From positions 2,666,001 to 2,730,000 of the forward strand of contig OZ242170.1 of assembly GCA_965205545.1 (NCBI GenBank): a stretch of 64,000 bases of DNA. Direction: 5' to 3'. A program made the translations under genes and the position numbers. The stretch comes from Bin55 sp965205545. GTDB taxonomy: Bacteria > Pseudomonadota > Gammaproteobacteria > Pseudomonadales > Azotimanducaceae. This document shows positions 8,331-16,994 of the stretch, piece after piece. Every line of letters begins with the position of its first letter. The stretch's first letter is position 1. Under the pieces are notes generated by a model. It worked only from the letters and a program-made list of their open reading frames with translations, did no database searches and was not told where the DNA came from.

Positions 8331-9173
8331 CTAACTAATGCCCCGGACTTTCTTGACGGTCTCCCACGCAGCTTGAATTTCCTGTGTCTTCTTGTGGGCT
8401 GCCTCCATTAGAAACTCAGGTAAATTCATTGCATGTAGCCGGTCGGGGTGGCTTTGCTGTATCAGTCGACGGTATGACTTCTTGACGTGGGAGTCCGAAT
8501 CCTGGGCATTCACCCCCAAGGTTCGATAGGCATTTGCGAGTTCGGTTGAGGGCTGACTGGATTGCGTAGTGCGCTGGTCCGCGTTGTCGAATGACTGGCG
8601 CTGCAAGATGAGCTCTCGAGCCTCTTGTTGTCGCAATCCCAAGGCTTGGGCATATTGCAGCAGCATGACGATTTTCTGCTGTGTGAATCCATCGGCTTCG
8701 CAGATGTCCAGCATGGCTTCAAACAGCACAATTCCCGCCACCCTGTTCAGTCCCAACATAGACTGCAGACGGTTCAAGGTTCTCTCGAAATCGAAGCTAG
8801 AGCTCTTGCCTTCATTGAAGCATTGAATGGCAATGTCTCGATAGTTTGGTGTTAGTGAGAGTTGCTCCATGACTCTAGTAGCGAGTTCGATTTCCTCGGC
8901 CGAAATTCGTCCATCGCTTTTCGCAACGCATCCTGCAATTTGAAAGAAAGAACGAAACGCTACGTCGGTTATGACCACTTCGCCCTGTTCTCGATGTGAG
9001 GTTGAAGAATCAGTTTGGCTCCAGCTAGAAGTGTTCAACCGATTCCAAAACGATGGTTTGCGAGGAGAGAAGGCTAGTACTGACGAGGCGACGAATACCC
9101 CGATGGCGAGTCCCCACCAACCAAGGAATAGGGACAATATGACACAAGCTGCAAAGGCCGTGAAGTACCTCAT
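8331..9173 (-). CDS. djlA: Co-chaperone DjlA (membrane-anchored J-domain protein)
   Basis: A type III DnaJ-like protein that stimulates DnaK from the inner membrane. An N-terminal membrane segment of about 30 residues rich in Gly and hydrophobics is followed by a TerB-like helical domain (SDGRISAEEIELATRVMEQL) and a C-terminal J domain with the essential HPD in QQSHPDRLHAMNLPEFLMEA. The 280 residues and domain order match E. coli DjlA (271). The alternation of J-domain helix III with KKTQEIQAAWE also fits. Confidence 0.92.
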   Translation of the reverse strand: MRYFTAFAACVILSLFLGWWGLAIGVFVASSVLAFSPRKPSFWNRLNTSSWSQTDSSTSHREQGEVVITDVAFRSFFQIAGCVAKSDGRISAEEIELATRVMEQLSLTPNYRDIAIQCFNEGKSSSFDFERTLNRLQSMLGLNRVAGIVLFEAMLDICEADGFTQQKIVMLLQYAQALGLRQQEARELILQRQSFDNADQRTTQSSQPSTELANAYRTLGVNAQDSDSHVKKSYRRLIQQSHPDRLHAMNLPEFLMEAAHKKTQEIQAAWETVKKVRGIS

Positions 9174-9360
9174 TGGACCAGTCGAGACTTCTATTGCATG
9201 ATGATGCCAGAGAGTATTTTAGGAGTTAATCGTTACCTCATGTGTTAGCAGGGTGTCGGGACAATGCGCGTTGAACAGTAAGTGGCATGCTGTTCAACTC
9301 CACCCGAACGGACGAGATTCCATTGCTACAATTCGTGAGATTTTCGCGTAGCGATCGGTC

Positions 9361-10215
9361 ATGGAAGTACAAGAATCGGTCTATGAGGTAACGCCCCAGA
9401 CATTTCAGAAGGACGTCGTAGAACGCTCCCGGTCGACTCCAGTTGTCGTTCTATTTTGGACCGATCAGGTTGCTCCATCGGTCGAGACCAGGCAGATTCT
9501 CGAAAGGCTGGCGAAGGAGTATCAGGGAAAGTTCGTGTTGGCGCTGTCGGACGTCGCCAAGGATCAAATGATCGCACAGCAGCTACGTATCCAGGGCATT
9601 CCCAGCATTCGCGTGATTGTCGACGGAAGTATTGCAGATCAAATGGAAGATCCGCAAGGGGAGACCCAGTTACGTGGAATGCTCGATCGATTCACTATGT
9701 CTACCGGCGAACGATTGCAATCTTCACTGGAAGAGGTCATTGAAAATGGGGATTGGGAACAGGCAATGGCCATACTGCAGGAAGCGTTGCGCGACGAACC
9801 CAACAACCCCAAGTACAAGGTGGAGTGGGCAGATGTATTGATTTGCAAAGGAGAACCTGAAGAGGCACGCAAGGTTCTTTCCACCATTCCTGATGATGAG
9901 CCTGACAAGCTTCGGCCAATTACACGATTGGAGCTGCATGAGGAGGCTGGAGCTGTTCGTTCAATCCAAGAATTGGAAAATGTAGTGGAGTCGAATACCT
10001 CGGACTTGGATGCACGGTATGAACTTGCGCTACAACTAGCTGACGCTCGTCAATATTCTGAAGCATTAGAGCACTTGATGGTCATATTGCGGACGGATAG
10101 AAGCTATCGCGATGATATCGGTCGCTCTGCTATGGTTCGAGTTATGTCTTTGATGAGTAAGAATTCACCTGTTGCTAAACAATTTCGTAGGCGTATGTTC
10201 AACTACATGCATTGA
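9361..10215 (+). CDS. cnoX: CnoX-like thioredoxin-domain co-chaperone (YbbN family), no redox cysteines
   Basis: An N-terminal thioredoxin fold of about 110 residues is followed by TPR-like repeats; 284 residues fits the CnoX/YbbN family (E. coli 284), holdases that hand clients to GroEL and DnaK. The active-site loop is FWTDQVAPS: the positions of the two thioredoxin cysteines are Val37 and Ser40, so it cannot be a classical dithiol oxidoreductase. The cis-proline segment GIPSIRV is kept. It stands alone; the next gene is 317 bases away. Confidence 0.8.
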   Translation: MEVQESVYEVTPQTFQKDVVERSRSTPVVVLFWTDQVAPSVETRQILERLAKEYQGKFVLALSDVAKDQMIAQQLRIQGIPSIRVIVDGSIADQMEDPQGETQLRGMLDRFTMSTGERLQSSLEEVIENGDWEQAMAILQEALRDEPNNPKYKVEWADVLICKGEPEEARKVLSTIPDDEPDKLRPITRLELHEEAGAVRSIQELENVVESNTSDLDARYELALQLADARQYSEALEHLMVILRTDRSYRDDIGRSAMVRVMSLMSKNSPVAKQFRRRMFNYMH

Positions 10216-10532
10216 ATCGGATCGAGACTCAATTCGCACAATAGAAGATGCATGAATTTCAATACATAATGACCAATTGCACGTCTAAACTATCTAAACT
10301 ACCGGAATCTTCGGCGTAGTTGTGCACAGGCAAAGTTTGCATATGGAATCAAGTCGTCCACTACAGGCGAGTGGATATGTTAGAAAACCTTCGTAGGTAA
10401 GAGATTGAAATATAGGTATTTTTTTGGAAATTGACAGCGTTAGCTCTTTGATAAGGCATGAATCTTACACAAGTTGCAAGTACATAACGACGGATTTATC
10501 CAACGAGTTTTCCACAATTGCCGAGATTTGAC
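10216..10532. other. Intergenic region upstream of the GS-like gene
   Basis: No convincing gene. AT-rich towards its right end, including a run of seven T near 10420 and a perfect TTGACA at 10431-10436, but no matching -10 element lies 16-18 bases further on. It probably carries the promoter and leader for the downstream glutamine-synthetase-like operon, but I cannot place the promoter. Confidence 0.4.
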
Positions 10533-11918
10533 ATGAGCGTTACATTGGATCAGATAACAGCTCATTGTCAAGAACACGGGGTTAGCTCAGTTCTCGTCGG
10601 TTTAACAGACTTGGACGGCATGATCCGCGGCAAGTGCATTGATCTTACGAAATTCAAGGACTTAGTCGTTTCCTTTGGTGGGATTTGCGACTGCGTTTTC
10701 GGTTGGGACATCGACGATCATCTCTACGACTTTGGCTCAGTAGGTGCCAATCTCGACACACCCTTCACAGGATGGCACTCTGGTTTTCCCGATCTCACGT
10801 ACCGAATTGTGACGCCATCTGACAGAGTCCTACCAAGTTCGAGAATGCCTTTTTTCATAGGCGAACTTGCCTCTAAAGACGGGTCAAACTATCACCCATT
10901 GTGTCCTAGATCGATCTTACGCCAAGTAGTAGACGATTTAGGCCGAAGCAATACACATTCTGCAGCTGGGTTCGAGTACGAATTTTTCGTGATCGACGAG
11001 CCTCCTCATGCCCTAAGGAAACAGAACTACCATGGGTTGGATTTAATTCAGAAGGGTCGGTTCGGCTATTCCCTACTTCGAGCCGCCGAGAACTCGCAAC
11101 AATTGACAGACCTGATAGCTTACCTCCGTGGGCTTGACATTTCTGTGGAAGGGATGCACTACGAAGCTGACCCAGGAACATGGGAATCTGCGTTGTCCAA
11201 GAGAAGTCTGCTGGAGGCAGCGGACGCTGCCAGCTTATTCAAGACATTTGTAAAGAGCTACTTTCAGGAGCGAAATAGTCTCGCAACCTTCATGGCGAAG
11301 TGGTCCATGAATTTCCCGGGACAGAGCGGACATTTTCATTTTTCCCTTCAGGACTCAGACGACACGGAACTCTTGCTGATGCGGGATGGAGAGCTCAATG
11401 ATGCGGGTAGGTATGCATTGGGCGGTCTAGTGAAGTTCGTTCCGGACTGGTTGCCGATGTTTGCTCCAAATGTGAATAGCTTCACTCGATTGGACAAGGG
11501 TGCTTGGGCACCCATTGGTGCCTGCTGGGGCTATGACAACCGAACCTGCGCCTTTCGTGTCATTCAAGGCGAAGGCAATGCATTCCATATAGAGAATCGG
11601 ATTCCCGGCGCGGACTCCAACCCATACCTGGTTGCAGCAGCTACGCTCGCCGCGGTGAAGCTTGGAATCGAACAAAAGATCGAACCGCCTTCACCCATCT
11701 CAGGCAATGCGTATGACGACGCGAATGTGCGCACTTACGCTCGCTTTGCACCAACTCTGAGGGAAGCCGCTAACCGAATGACGGCTAGTGCCAGTGCTAT
11801 AGATGTTTTCGGAAGAGAGTTTGTCGAGCACTTTACAGCATCACGGATTTGGGAGTCGCGTGAAGCTGAGCGAAACGTCAACGATTGGCAATTGAAGCGT
11901 TACTTCGAAGCGATATAA
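10533..11918 (+). CDS. Glutamine synthetase-like gamma-glutamyl ligase
   Basis: A glutamine-synthetase-superfamily enzyme of 461 residues, in the PuuA/IpuC-type branch that joins glutamate to amines rather than ammonia. Visible catalytic features are the FEYEFFV glutamate pair, GHFHFSL (ATP/glutamate-site His), NSFTRL (Asn and Arg) and IENRIPGADSNPYL (Arg of the C-terminal catalytic barrel). I prefer the ATG at 10533 over an in-frame TTG at 10518. The GATase gene follows without a gap, which suggests one operon: ligase makes a gamma-glutamyl amide, GATase removes glutamate. The amine is not known. Confidence 0.88.
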   Translation: MSVTLDQITAHCQEHGVSSVLVGLTDLDGMIRGKCIDLTKFKDLVVSFGGICDCVFGWDIDDHLYDFGSVGANLDTPFTGWHSGFPDLTYRIVTPSDRVLPSSRMPFFIGELASKDGSNYHPLCPRSILRQVVDDLGRSNTHSAAGFEYEFFVIDEPPHALRKQNYHGLDLIQKGRFGYSLLRAAENSQQLTDLIAYLRGLDISVEGMHYEADPGTWESALSKRSLLEAADAASLFKTFVKSYFQERNSLATFMAKWSMNFPGQSGHFHFSLQDSDDTELLLMRDGELNDAGRYALGGLVKFVPDWLPMFAPNVNSFTRLDKGAWAPIGACWGYDNRTCAFRVIQGEGNAFHIENRIPGADSNPYLVAAATLAAVKLGIEQKIEPPSPISGNAYDDANVRTYARFAPTLREAANRMTASASAIDVFGREFVEHFTASRIWESREAERNVNDWQLKRYFEAI

Positions 11919-12623
11919 ATGACAACAGTAGGAGTATTGCTGGCAGATACAGTAGATGAACCGCTGCGTTCACGATTTGGGGACTACACAACCATGTTCT
12001 CTTCCCTTTTTGCCAGTGGAGGAATCGACCAGTGCAACTTCAACAGCTACCACGTCTGGAATCAGCAATATCCAGAGGACATCGACGAATGCGACGCCTA
12101 CGTGATAAGCGGAAGTAGGAGGAGCTGCTACGAATCTGACGAGTGGATCAAGCGATTGCTCGGTTACATTCAGTTGTTGCATAGCCAGAGAAAAAAGACT
12201 ATCGGTATCTGCTTCGGGCACCAGTGCGTTGCTTTGGCTCTTGACGGATGTGTAGCGAGGAGCGAAAGAGGTTGGGGGGTTGGCGTGCACGAATACTCCG
12301 TGGTGGACGAAGACACTTTTCCATTCCTACGATGCTCACCCGTGCGATTGCAGTGTAGCCACCAGGATCAAGTTACGAGAATCCCCCGCTGCGCGACGCT
12401 TACATTGCGGAGTGAGTTTTGCCCCTATGCCGGCATGAAAATCGAGGACCATCTTCTAACCGTTCAGCCTCATCCGGAGTTCAGCGCGGGCTACGCCGAA
12501 TGTCTGCTGAGAACGAGAGAGGACTTGCTTGGTTCACGATTCCCGATTGCGCTGCAATCTCTCGCGCAGCAAACCGATGAAATCGGGATGGTTCGATCAT
12601 TTGCAACCTTTCTTGGCGTCTAA
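11919..12623 (+). CDS. Class I glutamine amidotransferase-like hydrolase
   Basis: A 234-residue triad-type GATase domain. The nucleophile elbow GICFGHQ carries Cys98, and QPHPEFS carries His185 and Glu187, so the full triad is present. No synthetase domain is attached, so it probably acts as a free hydrolase on a gamma-glutamyl amide. The gene starts directly after the stop of the GS-like ligase. A GS-like/GATase-like pair is known as AtdA1/AtdA2 in aniline degradation, where the ligase makes gamma-glutamylanilide; the resemblance is one of architecture only. Confidence 0.85.
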   Translation: MTTVGVLLADTVDEPLRSRFGDYTTMFSSLFASGGIDQCNFNSYHVWNQQYPEDIDECDAYVISGSRRSCYESDEWIKRLLGYIQLLHSQRKKTIGICFGHQCVALALDGCVARSERGWGVGVHEYSVVDEDTFPFLRCSPVRLQCSHQDQVTRIPRCATLTLRSEFCPYAGMKIEDHLLTVQPHPEFSAGYAECLLRTREDLLGSRFPIALQSLAQQTDEIGMVRSFATFLGV

Positions 12624-12663
12624 GTCTTGCAACGCGTGCTACGTGGTAGCACGGTGTTTGGCT

Positions 12664-12933
12664 TTAGTCGCTGCGGAAGAAAATAACCCAAAGGAGCAGA
12701 TAGCAGCCGATAGTGATTGCGGGGTGGAAAACGAGCGCGACGATTGTTGCGACCCTTAGGATTGCGGGATCGCATCCGATGCGCCGTGCCAGCCCTGCGC
12801 ATACACCTAGAATCCATCCAGTGTCTTCCCTAAATATGCGAACCGCCGCAGGTTGTTTTTTCTTTCGCGCAAAATCGGTTGTGTAGTCCCTTTCTTGCTC
12901 CGAGTACGAGTATGAGCCTGCTTGATGTTTCAT
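12664..12933 (-). CDS. PspC domain membrane protein
   Basis: A small protein (89 residues from the ATG at 12933; a TTG at 12996 would add 21). It has a charged N-terminal third followed by the PspC core FREDTGWILGVCAGLARRIG, the conserved segment DPAILRVATIVALVF, and a single hydrophobic stretch ending WVIFF. PspC-type proteins sit in the inner membrane and are linked to envelope stress. No pspA or pspB is nearby, so it is probably a standalone family member. Confidence 0.8.
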   Translation of the reverse strand: MKHQAGSYSYSEQERDYTTDFARKKKQPAAVRIFREDTGWILGVCAGLARRIGCDPAILRVATIVALVFHPAITIGCYLLLWVIFFRSD

Positions 12934-13275
12934 TTTTTTGGTTGTCAGTTGGTTTACAACATGGTAAGTGCAAGAATCGTGCCAATCATTGCGCAATCAT
13001 GCACTTTTGCCAATTCGAAAGGATCGGACGAGGAACACAGTTCTGATTTGGTCAAATACACTAAATAGTGGCGTAGAACGCGCCGAACACCACCCTATTT
13101 TGCTTGCAAATTCGGCACATAGCCGTGTTCGTGGCGCGTTTTGCACTTCATACCGTGTTTGCCAAAACTATTAGAATGTGAAATGCATTGTGCGGCCGGG
13201 AACGCACGATGTACACAAAGTGCAACTCTTCGTTGGATTGCGAAGACACTATAGTGCAGGACATTGGGGGGAAAC
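12934..13275. other. Intergenic region between PspC gene and acyl-CoA synthetase
   Basis: No gene is supported. It separates two divergently transcribed genes and so should hold both promoters; I could not pick a clear pair. It contains the short palindrome ATTGCGCAAT at 12988-12997. A strong GGGGGG ribosome-binding tract at 13266-13271 lies just before the synthetase ATG. Confidence 0.4.
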
Positions 13276-15246
13276 ATGGCTCTTCATTTCGCATCCGTGT
13301 GGGAAACAATTTCAGATTTGGTTCCGTCACGGGATGCACTGGTTTGCGGGCCAGTGCGCAGGTCCTGGAGAGAGTACGACGATAGGGCGTCAAGAATAGC
13401 CTCTGCGCTTGCCGATCACGAACTTGGGATTGGGTCAAAGGCAGGGATATACGCACACAATTCCAACGAATACCTCGAAGCACAGTATGGGATTTTCAAG
13501 ATCCGAGGCTGCCCAATTAATGTGAACTATCGATATACGGCCGAGGAATTGGCATACATCATCGACAATTCCGATGCGGAGGCGTTGTTCTATCAGGCGT
13601 GCTATGCAGCACGCATTTGGGAAATCCGCGACAGGCTGCCCAAAGTGCGGCTATACATCCAGATTGCCGACGGCACCGAGTCATTGCTTGATCAGTCATT
13701 GGATTTCGAACAGTGCATTTTGACTCATGAACCATTGGAGCGCAGGCACGACCGGTCGGGCGACGATGTTTACATGCTTTACACCGGCGGCACTACGGGC
13801 ATGCCTAAGGGAGTCATGTACAAGCAACGCGAGTTCATCGGTGCTTTGATGTCGGGCATAGGATCCATTGGCATAGATGCGCCAGAAGAGCTCGCCGAAA
13901 TTGGACCGTTTCTGACTGCATTGGATGAGGCAGAGTTGACTCCAGTTTGCCTCCCGGCGTGTCCATTAATGCATGGAACTGGAATGTGGTTGGGTGCGAT
14001 GATCCCACATCTCTACGGAGGCACGGTGGTCACGATCTCCAAGCTGGGACTTGATCCGCACTTGATTTGGAGCGAAGTTGAGAGAAACCAAGCAAACCAA
14101 GTCGTGATCGTTGGCGACGCCTTTGCTCGACCCATGCTGGAGGCATTGAACGACTCGATTGTCATGGGTCGGCCCTACGACATTGGTTGCGTGCGACAAA
14201 TCATATCGAGCGGTGTCATGTGGAGCAGCGAAGTGAAGGAAGCGTTGCTTGAGCACAACGATATGGTGCTAGTTGACGCAATGGGTTCTACGGAAGGCGG
14301 CATGGGAACGTCTGTTTCAAATCGAGAAGACACTCCCGCGACTGCCAAGTTCGCGTTGCGTCCCGGCGTAAAGGTGTTCGACGAGAACGACGAGGAAGTT
14401 GAGCCGGGGAGCGGCAAGTCGGGCCGCATGGCAACCAGTGGATTGGTCCCCATTGGCTACTACAAAGATCCAGAAAAATCTGCTGCTACTTTTCGGGAAA
14501 TTGACGGCGTGCGCTATAGCTTTCCGGGAGACTACGCAACCGTTGAAAGCGACGGCACCATTACCTTGCTCGGCAGGGGAAGCAATTGCATCAATACGGC
14601 AGGCGAGAAGGTTTACCCGGAGGAAGTGGAGGAAGTCGCCAAGCGACATTCCGCCGTTGAGGACTGTTTAGTTGTTGGAGTTCCCGACAGTCGCTTTGGC
14701 CACAGAATTGTGGCTATTGTTTCTTGCGCAGAAGGTCAAAACGTAGCGGAACGTGACCTCATAGACTTCTCGCGAGAGCAATTGGCTGGGTACAAGCTTC
14801 CCAAGCAAGTCTTTATTGAAGATTCGGTACGTCGTTCCCCCGCAGGAAAGGCAGACTACAAGTGGGCGCGGGCGCTGGCTGAGGAAAGAGTTGAAGAACT
14901 CGAATCACGTGCGGCACACTTGCAGGTGGGTGACAGTCCCGAGCTCTCAGACACTCTTGATGAGCCGGAGATTCATGCCGTGCGGCGCGGATTGATTCGT
15001 CAAATGATCGATCAGTACGAAAACCCAAACAAACTAGCTCGAGCATTGTCGGACCGCGCCAAACTTCTTGGCTACCCTCGCCAATTCAACGCTGGCCAAC
15101 TGTCCTACCTTGCGTCCCGAGCGAAATTCAGGAATGTGGACCCGGTGCTGATGCTTTGCATTGAATCACTCTCCAATGGCAAGATCACGCGACGTGAGCT
15201 GGTGCCTGAATTGTTTCTTGACATTACCACCACAAGAGTCACCTAA
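13276..15246 (+). CDS. AMP-dependent acyl-CoA synthetase with C-terminal extension
   Basis: ANL-superfamily ligase of 656 residues that activates a carboxylic acid via acyl-AMP to the CoA thioester. It has the phosphate loop YTGGTTGMPKG, the adenine/hinge stretch GDYATVESDGTITLLGRG, and the catalytic Lys in RSPAGKADYKW. The N-terminus (WETISDLVPSRDAL) resembles FadD3/FadD17-type steroid and fatty acid ligases. About 110 residues after the ligase core are extra and unrecognised. Start chosen at the ATG at 13276, 4 bases after a GGGGGG tract, not the upstream TTG. Acid substrate unknown. Confidence 0.88.
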   Translation: MALHFASVWETISDLVPSRDALVCGPVRRSWREYDDRASRIASALADHELGIGSKAGIYAHNSNEYLEAQYGIFKIRGCPINVNYRYTAEELAYIIDNSDAEALFYQACYAARIWEIRDRLPKVRLYIQIADGTESLLDQSLDFEQCILTHEPLERRHDRSGDDVYMLYTGGTTGMPKGVMYKQREFIGALMSGIGSIGIDAPEELAEIGPFLTALDEAELTPVCLPACPLMHGTGMWLGAMIPHLYGGTVVTISKLGLDPHLIWSEVERNQANQVVIVGDAFARPMLEALNDSIVMGRPYDIGCVRQIISSGVMWSSEVKEALLEHNDMVLVDAMGSTEGGMGTSVSNREDTPATAKFALRPGVKVFDENDEEVEPGSGKSGRMATSGLVPIGYYKDPEKSAATFREIDGVRYSFPGDYATVESDGTITLLGRGSNCINTAGEKVYPEEVEEVAKRHSAVEDCLVVGVPDSRFGHRIVAIVSCAEGQNVAERDLIDFSREQLAGYKLPKQVFIEDSVRRSPAGKADYKWARALAEERVEELESRAAHLQVGDSPELSDTLDEPEIHAVRRGLIRQMIDQYENPNKLARALSDRAKLLGYPRQFNAGQLSYLASRAKFRNVDPVLMLCIESLSNGKITRRELVPELFLDITTTRVT

Positions 15247-15323
15247 ATTCAATAAGCGAGCTCCCTTCCGTGGATCTCCTTGCACACCGCTATTGAATGC
15301 ATTTGTAGGAGTTTTCTCTATTT

Positions 15324-16967
15324 ATGGGAATGCAACAAACCCCGCTGACCATGTCTCGAATCATCAATCGAGGAGCAGTCGTTCAGCCAGATTCGGAAAT
15401 CGTAACGGCAACTGAAGATGGCGTTCGCCGCCAGACGTATTCGGGTATCGTCCGGCGTTCCAATCAATTGGCGCACGCGTTGCGTCGGGATGGAATTGCC
15501 GTTGGCGATCGTGTAGGCACCTTCATGTGGAACGGCTCGCGACATGTGGAAGCCTATTGTGCAACCGCCAACATGGGAGCTGTCCTCCATACGGTCAACA
15601 TTCGACTATCTCCGGTTGACTTGGAGTACATCATTGGACACGCGCGAGATCGGTTGATCATCGTTGACGCTGACTTGCTTCCCCTACTGGAGCAGCTAAG
15701 CGATCGATTGCCCTTTGTTGAACGCTATGTGGTTGCTGCCGAACCTGGGTTCGAGAACTGGGAAACATCTCTGCCAAACGCTGTCGACTATGAAGATTTC
15801 ATTACGGGAATGCCGGAACACTTCGATCCACCTGCGCTGGAGGAATCCGCTGCATTGGGACTTTGCTACACAAGCGGCACTACTGGAAATCCTAAGGGGG
15901 TGGAGTACGAACATCGGGCACAGTACCTGCACACTCTGACAATTTCCATGACGGATGCCATGGGACTTTCCGCTACCGATACCCTGTGTGGGATCGTTCC
16001 AATGTTCCACGCGATGGGTTGGGGATTGCCATGGGCGGCATTAATGCTGGGCTGCAAGCAGGTACTACCGCACAGATTCATGTCCCCAAATCGACTCGTT
16101 CAGCTGATGGCAGACGAACAGGTCACTTTGTCGGCGGGTGTTCCCACCATCTGGCAGGGAATCAAGGGATTCATCGATCAAAGTACTGACACTGTCGACT
16201 TGTCGAGGTTGACGCGTGTCACATGCGGAGGTTCCGCTCCGCCGGCGTCACTTGTCGCGTGGTATTGGAATGAGCTGCACGTCGAGATGATTCAAGGATG
16301 GGGCATGACCGAAACCAGTCCCCTAGGTACGCTGGCGCGCCGCGTGGCAAAGCGTTCGCACGTCGACGGATCGCCCGCGCAGCTCATTGACAATGGCTGC
16401 AAGGCAGGCCTCCTCATGCCAGGGCTCGAATTGGACATATTTGACGAAGAGTTCAATAGACTCCCACATGACGGTGAGTCTGTCGGAGAGATTCTCGTGC
16501 GCGGTCCCTGGATTTGTTCCGAGTACTACAAGAATCCGCAACCATCCAAATTCCACGAAGACTGGCTGATTACTGGTGACGTGGGATCAATCGACGAAGA
16601 GGAGTACTTGATCATTGCAGACAGATCCAAGGATTTGGTCAAGAGCGGCGGTGAGTGGATTTCCTCCGTAGACTTGGAGAATCACATCGTAGCCATGGAT
16701 GGTGTTGCGCAAGCCTGCGTAGTAGCCCAACCTCATCCAAGATGGGATGAACGCCCGGTTGCACTGGTGGTTGTGGGCCCCGATTCAGAGGTTGACGAAG
16801 AGGACCTCAAGAATCACTGTCTGCTAAAGTTCGCGAAATGGCAAGTGCCTGACGACGTGCTTTTCGTGGCGTCTATTCCGCTCACTTCGACCGGAAAACT
16901 CGACAAAAAGGCAGTTCGCGCGAAATTGAAGGAAGACGGCTATGTACTTCCAGACTTGCGCGAGTAG
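15324..16967 (+). CDS. Medium/long-chain fatty acyl-CoA synthetase (AlkK-like)
   Basis: A 547-residue ANL-family acyl-CoA ligase. The motifs YTSGTTGNPKG, QGWGMTETSPLG, GDVGSIDEEEYLIIADRSKD and the catalytic Lys in STGKLDKK are intact. The N-terminal profile (AHALRRDGIAVGDRVGTFMW, then HTVNIRLSP) is that of the AlkK/FadD medium-chain group. It follows the other acyl-CoA synthetase in the same direction after 77 bases, so the pair may be coexpressed on different chain lengths or on a side-chain acid. Confidence 0.88.
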   Translation: MGMQQTPLTMSRIINRGAVVQPDSEIVTATEDGVRRQTYSGIVRRSNQLAHALRRDGIAVGDRVGTFMWNGSRHVEAYCATANMGAVLHTVNIRLSPVDLEYIIGHARDRLIIVDADLLPLLEQLSDRLPFVERYVVAAEPGFENWETSLPNAVDYEDFITGMPEHFDPPALEESAALGLCYTSGTTGNPKGVEYEHRAQYLHTLTISMTDAMGLSATDTLCGIVPMFHAMGWGLPWAALMLGCKQVLPHRFMSPNRLVQLMADEQVTLSAGVPTIWQGIKGFIDQSTDTVDLSRLTRVTCGGSAPPASLVAWYWNELHVEMIQGWGMTETSPLGTLARRVAKRSHVDGSPAQLIDNGCKAGLLMPGLELDIFDEEFNRLPHDGESVGEILVRGPWICSEYYKNPQPSKFHEDWLITGDVGSIDEEEYLIIADRSKDLVKSGGEWISSVDLENHIVAMDGVAQACVVAQPHPRWDERPVALVVVGPDSEVDEEDLKNHCLLKFAKWQVPDDVLFVASIPLTSTGKLDKKAVRAKLKEDGYVLPDLRE

Positions 16968-16994
16968 CAAACACTGTTGCAGCCGCCACGCAAC

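Noticed and set aside
10431..10459. Perfect TTGACA as promoter of the GS-like operon
   Set aside because: No acceptable -10 hexamer at 16-18 bases.
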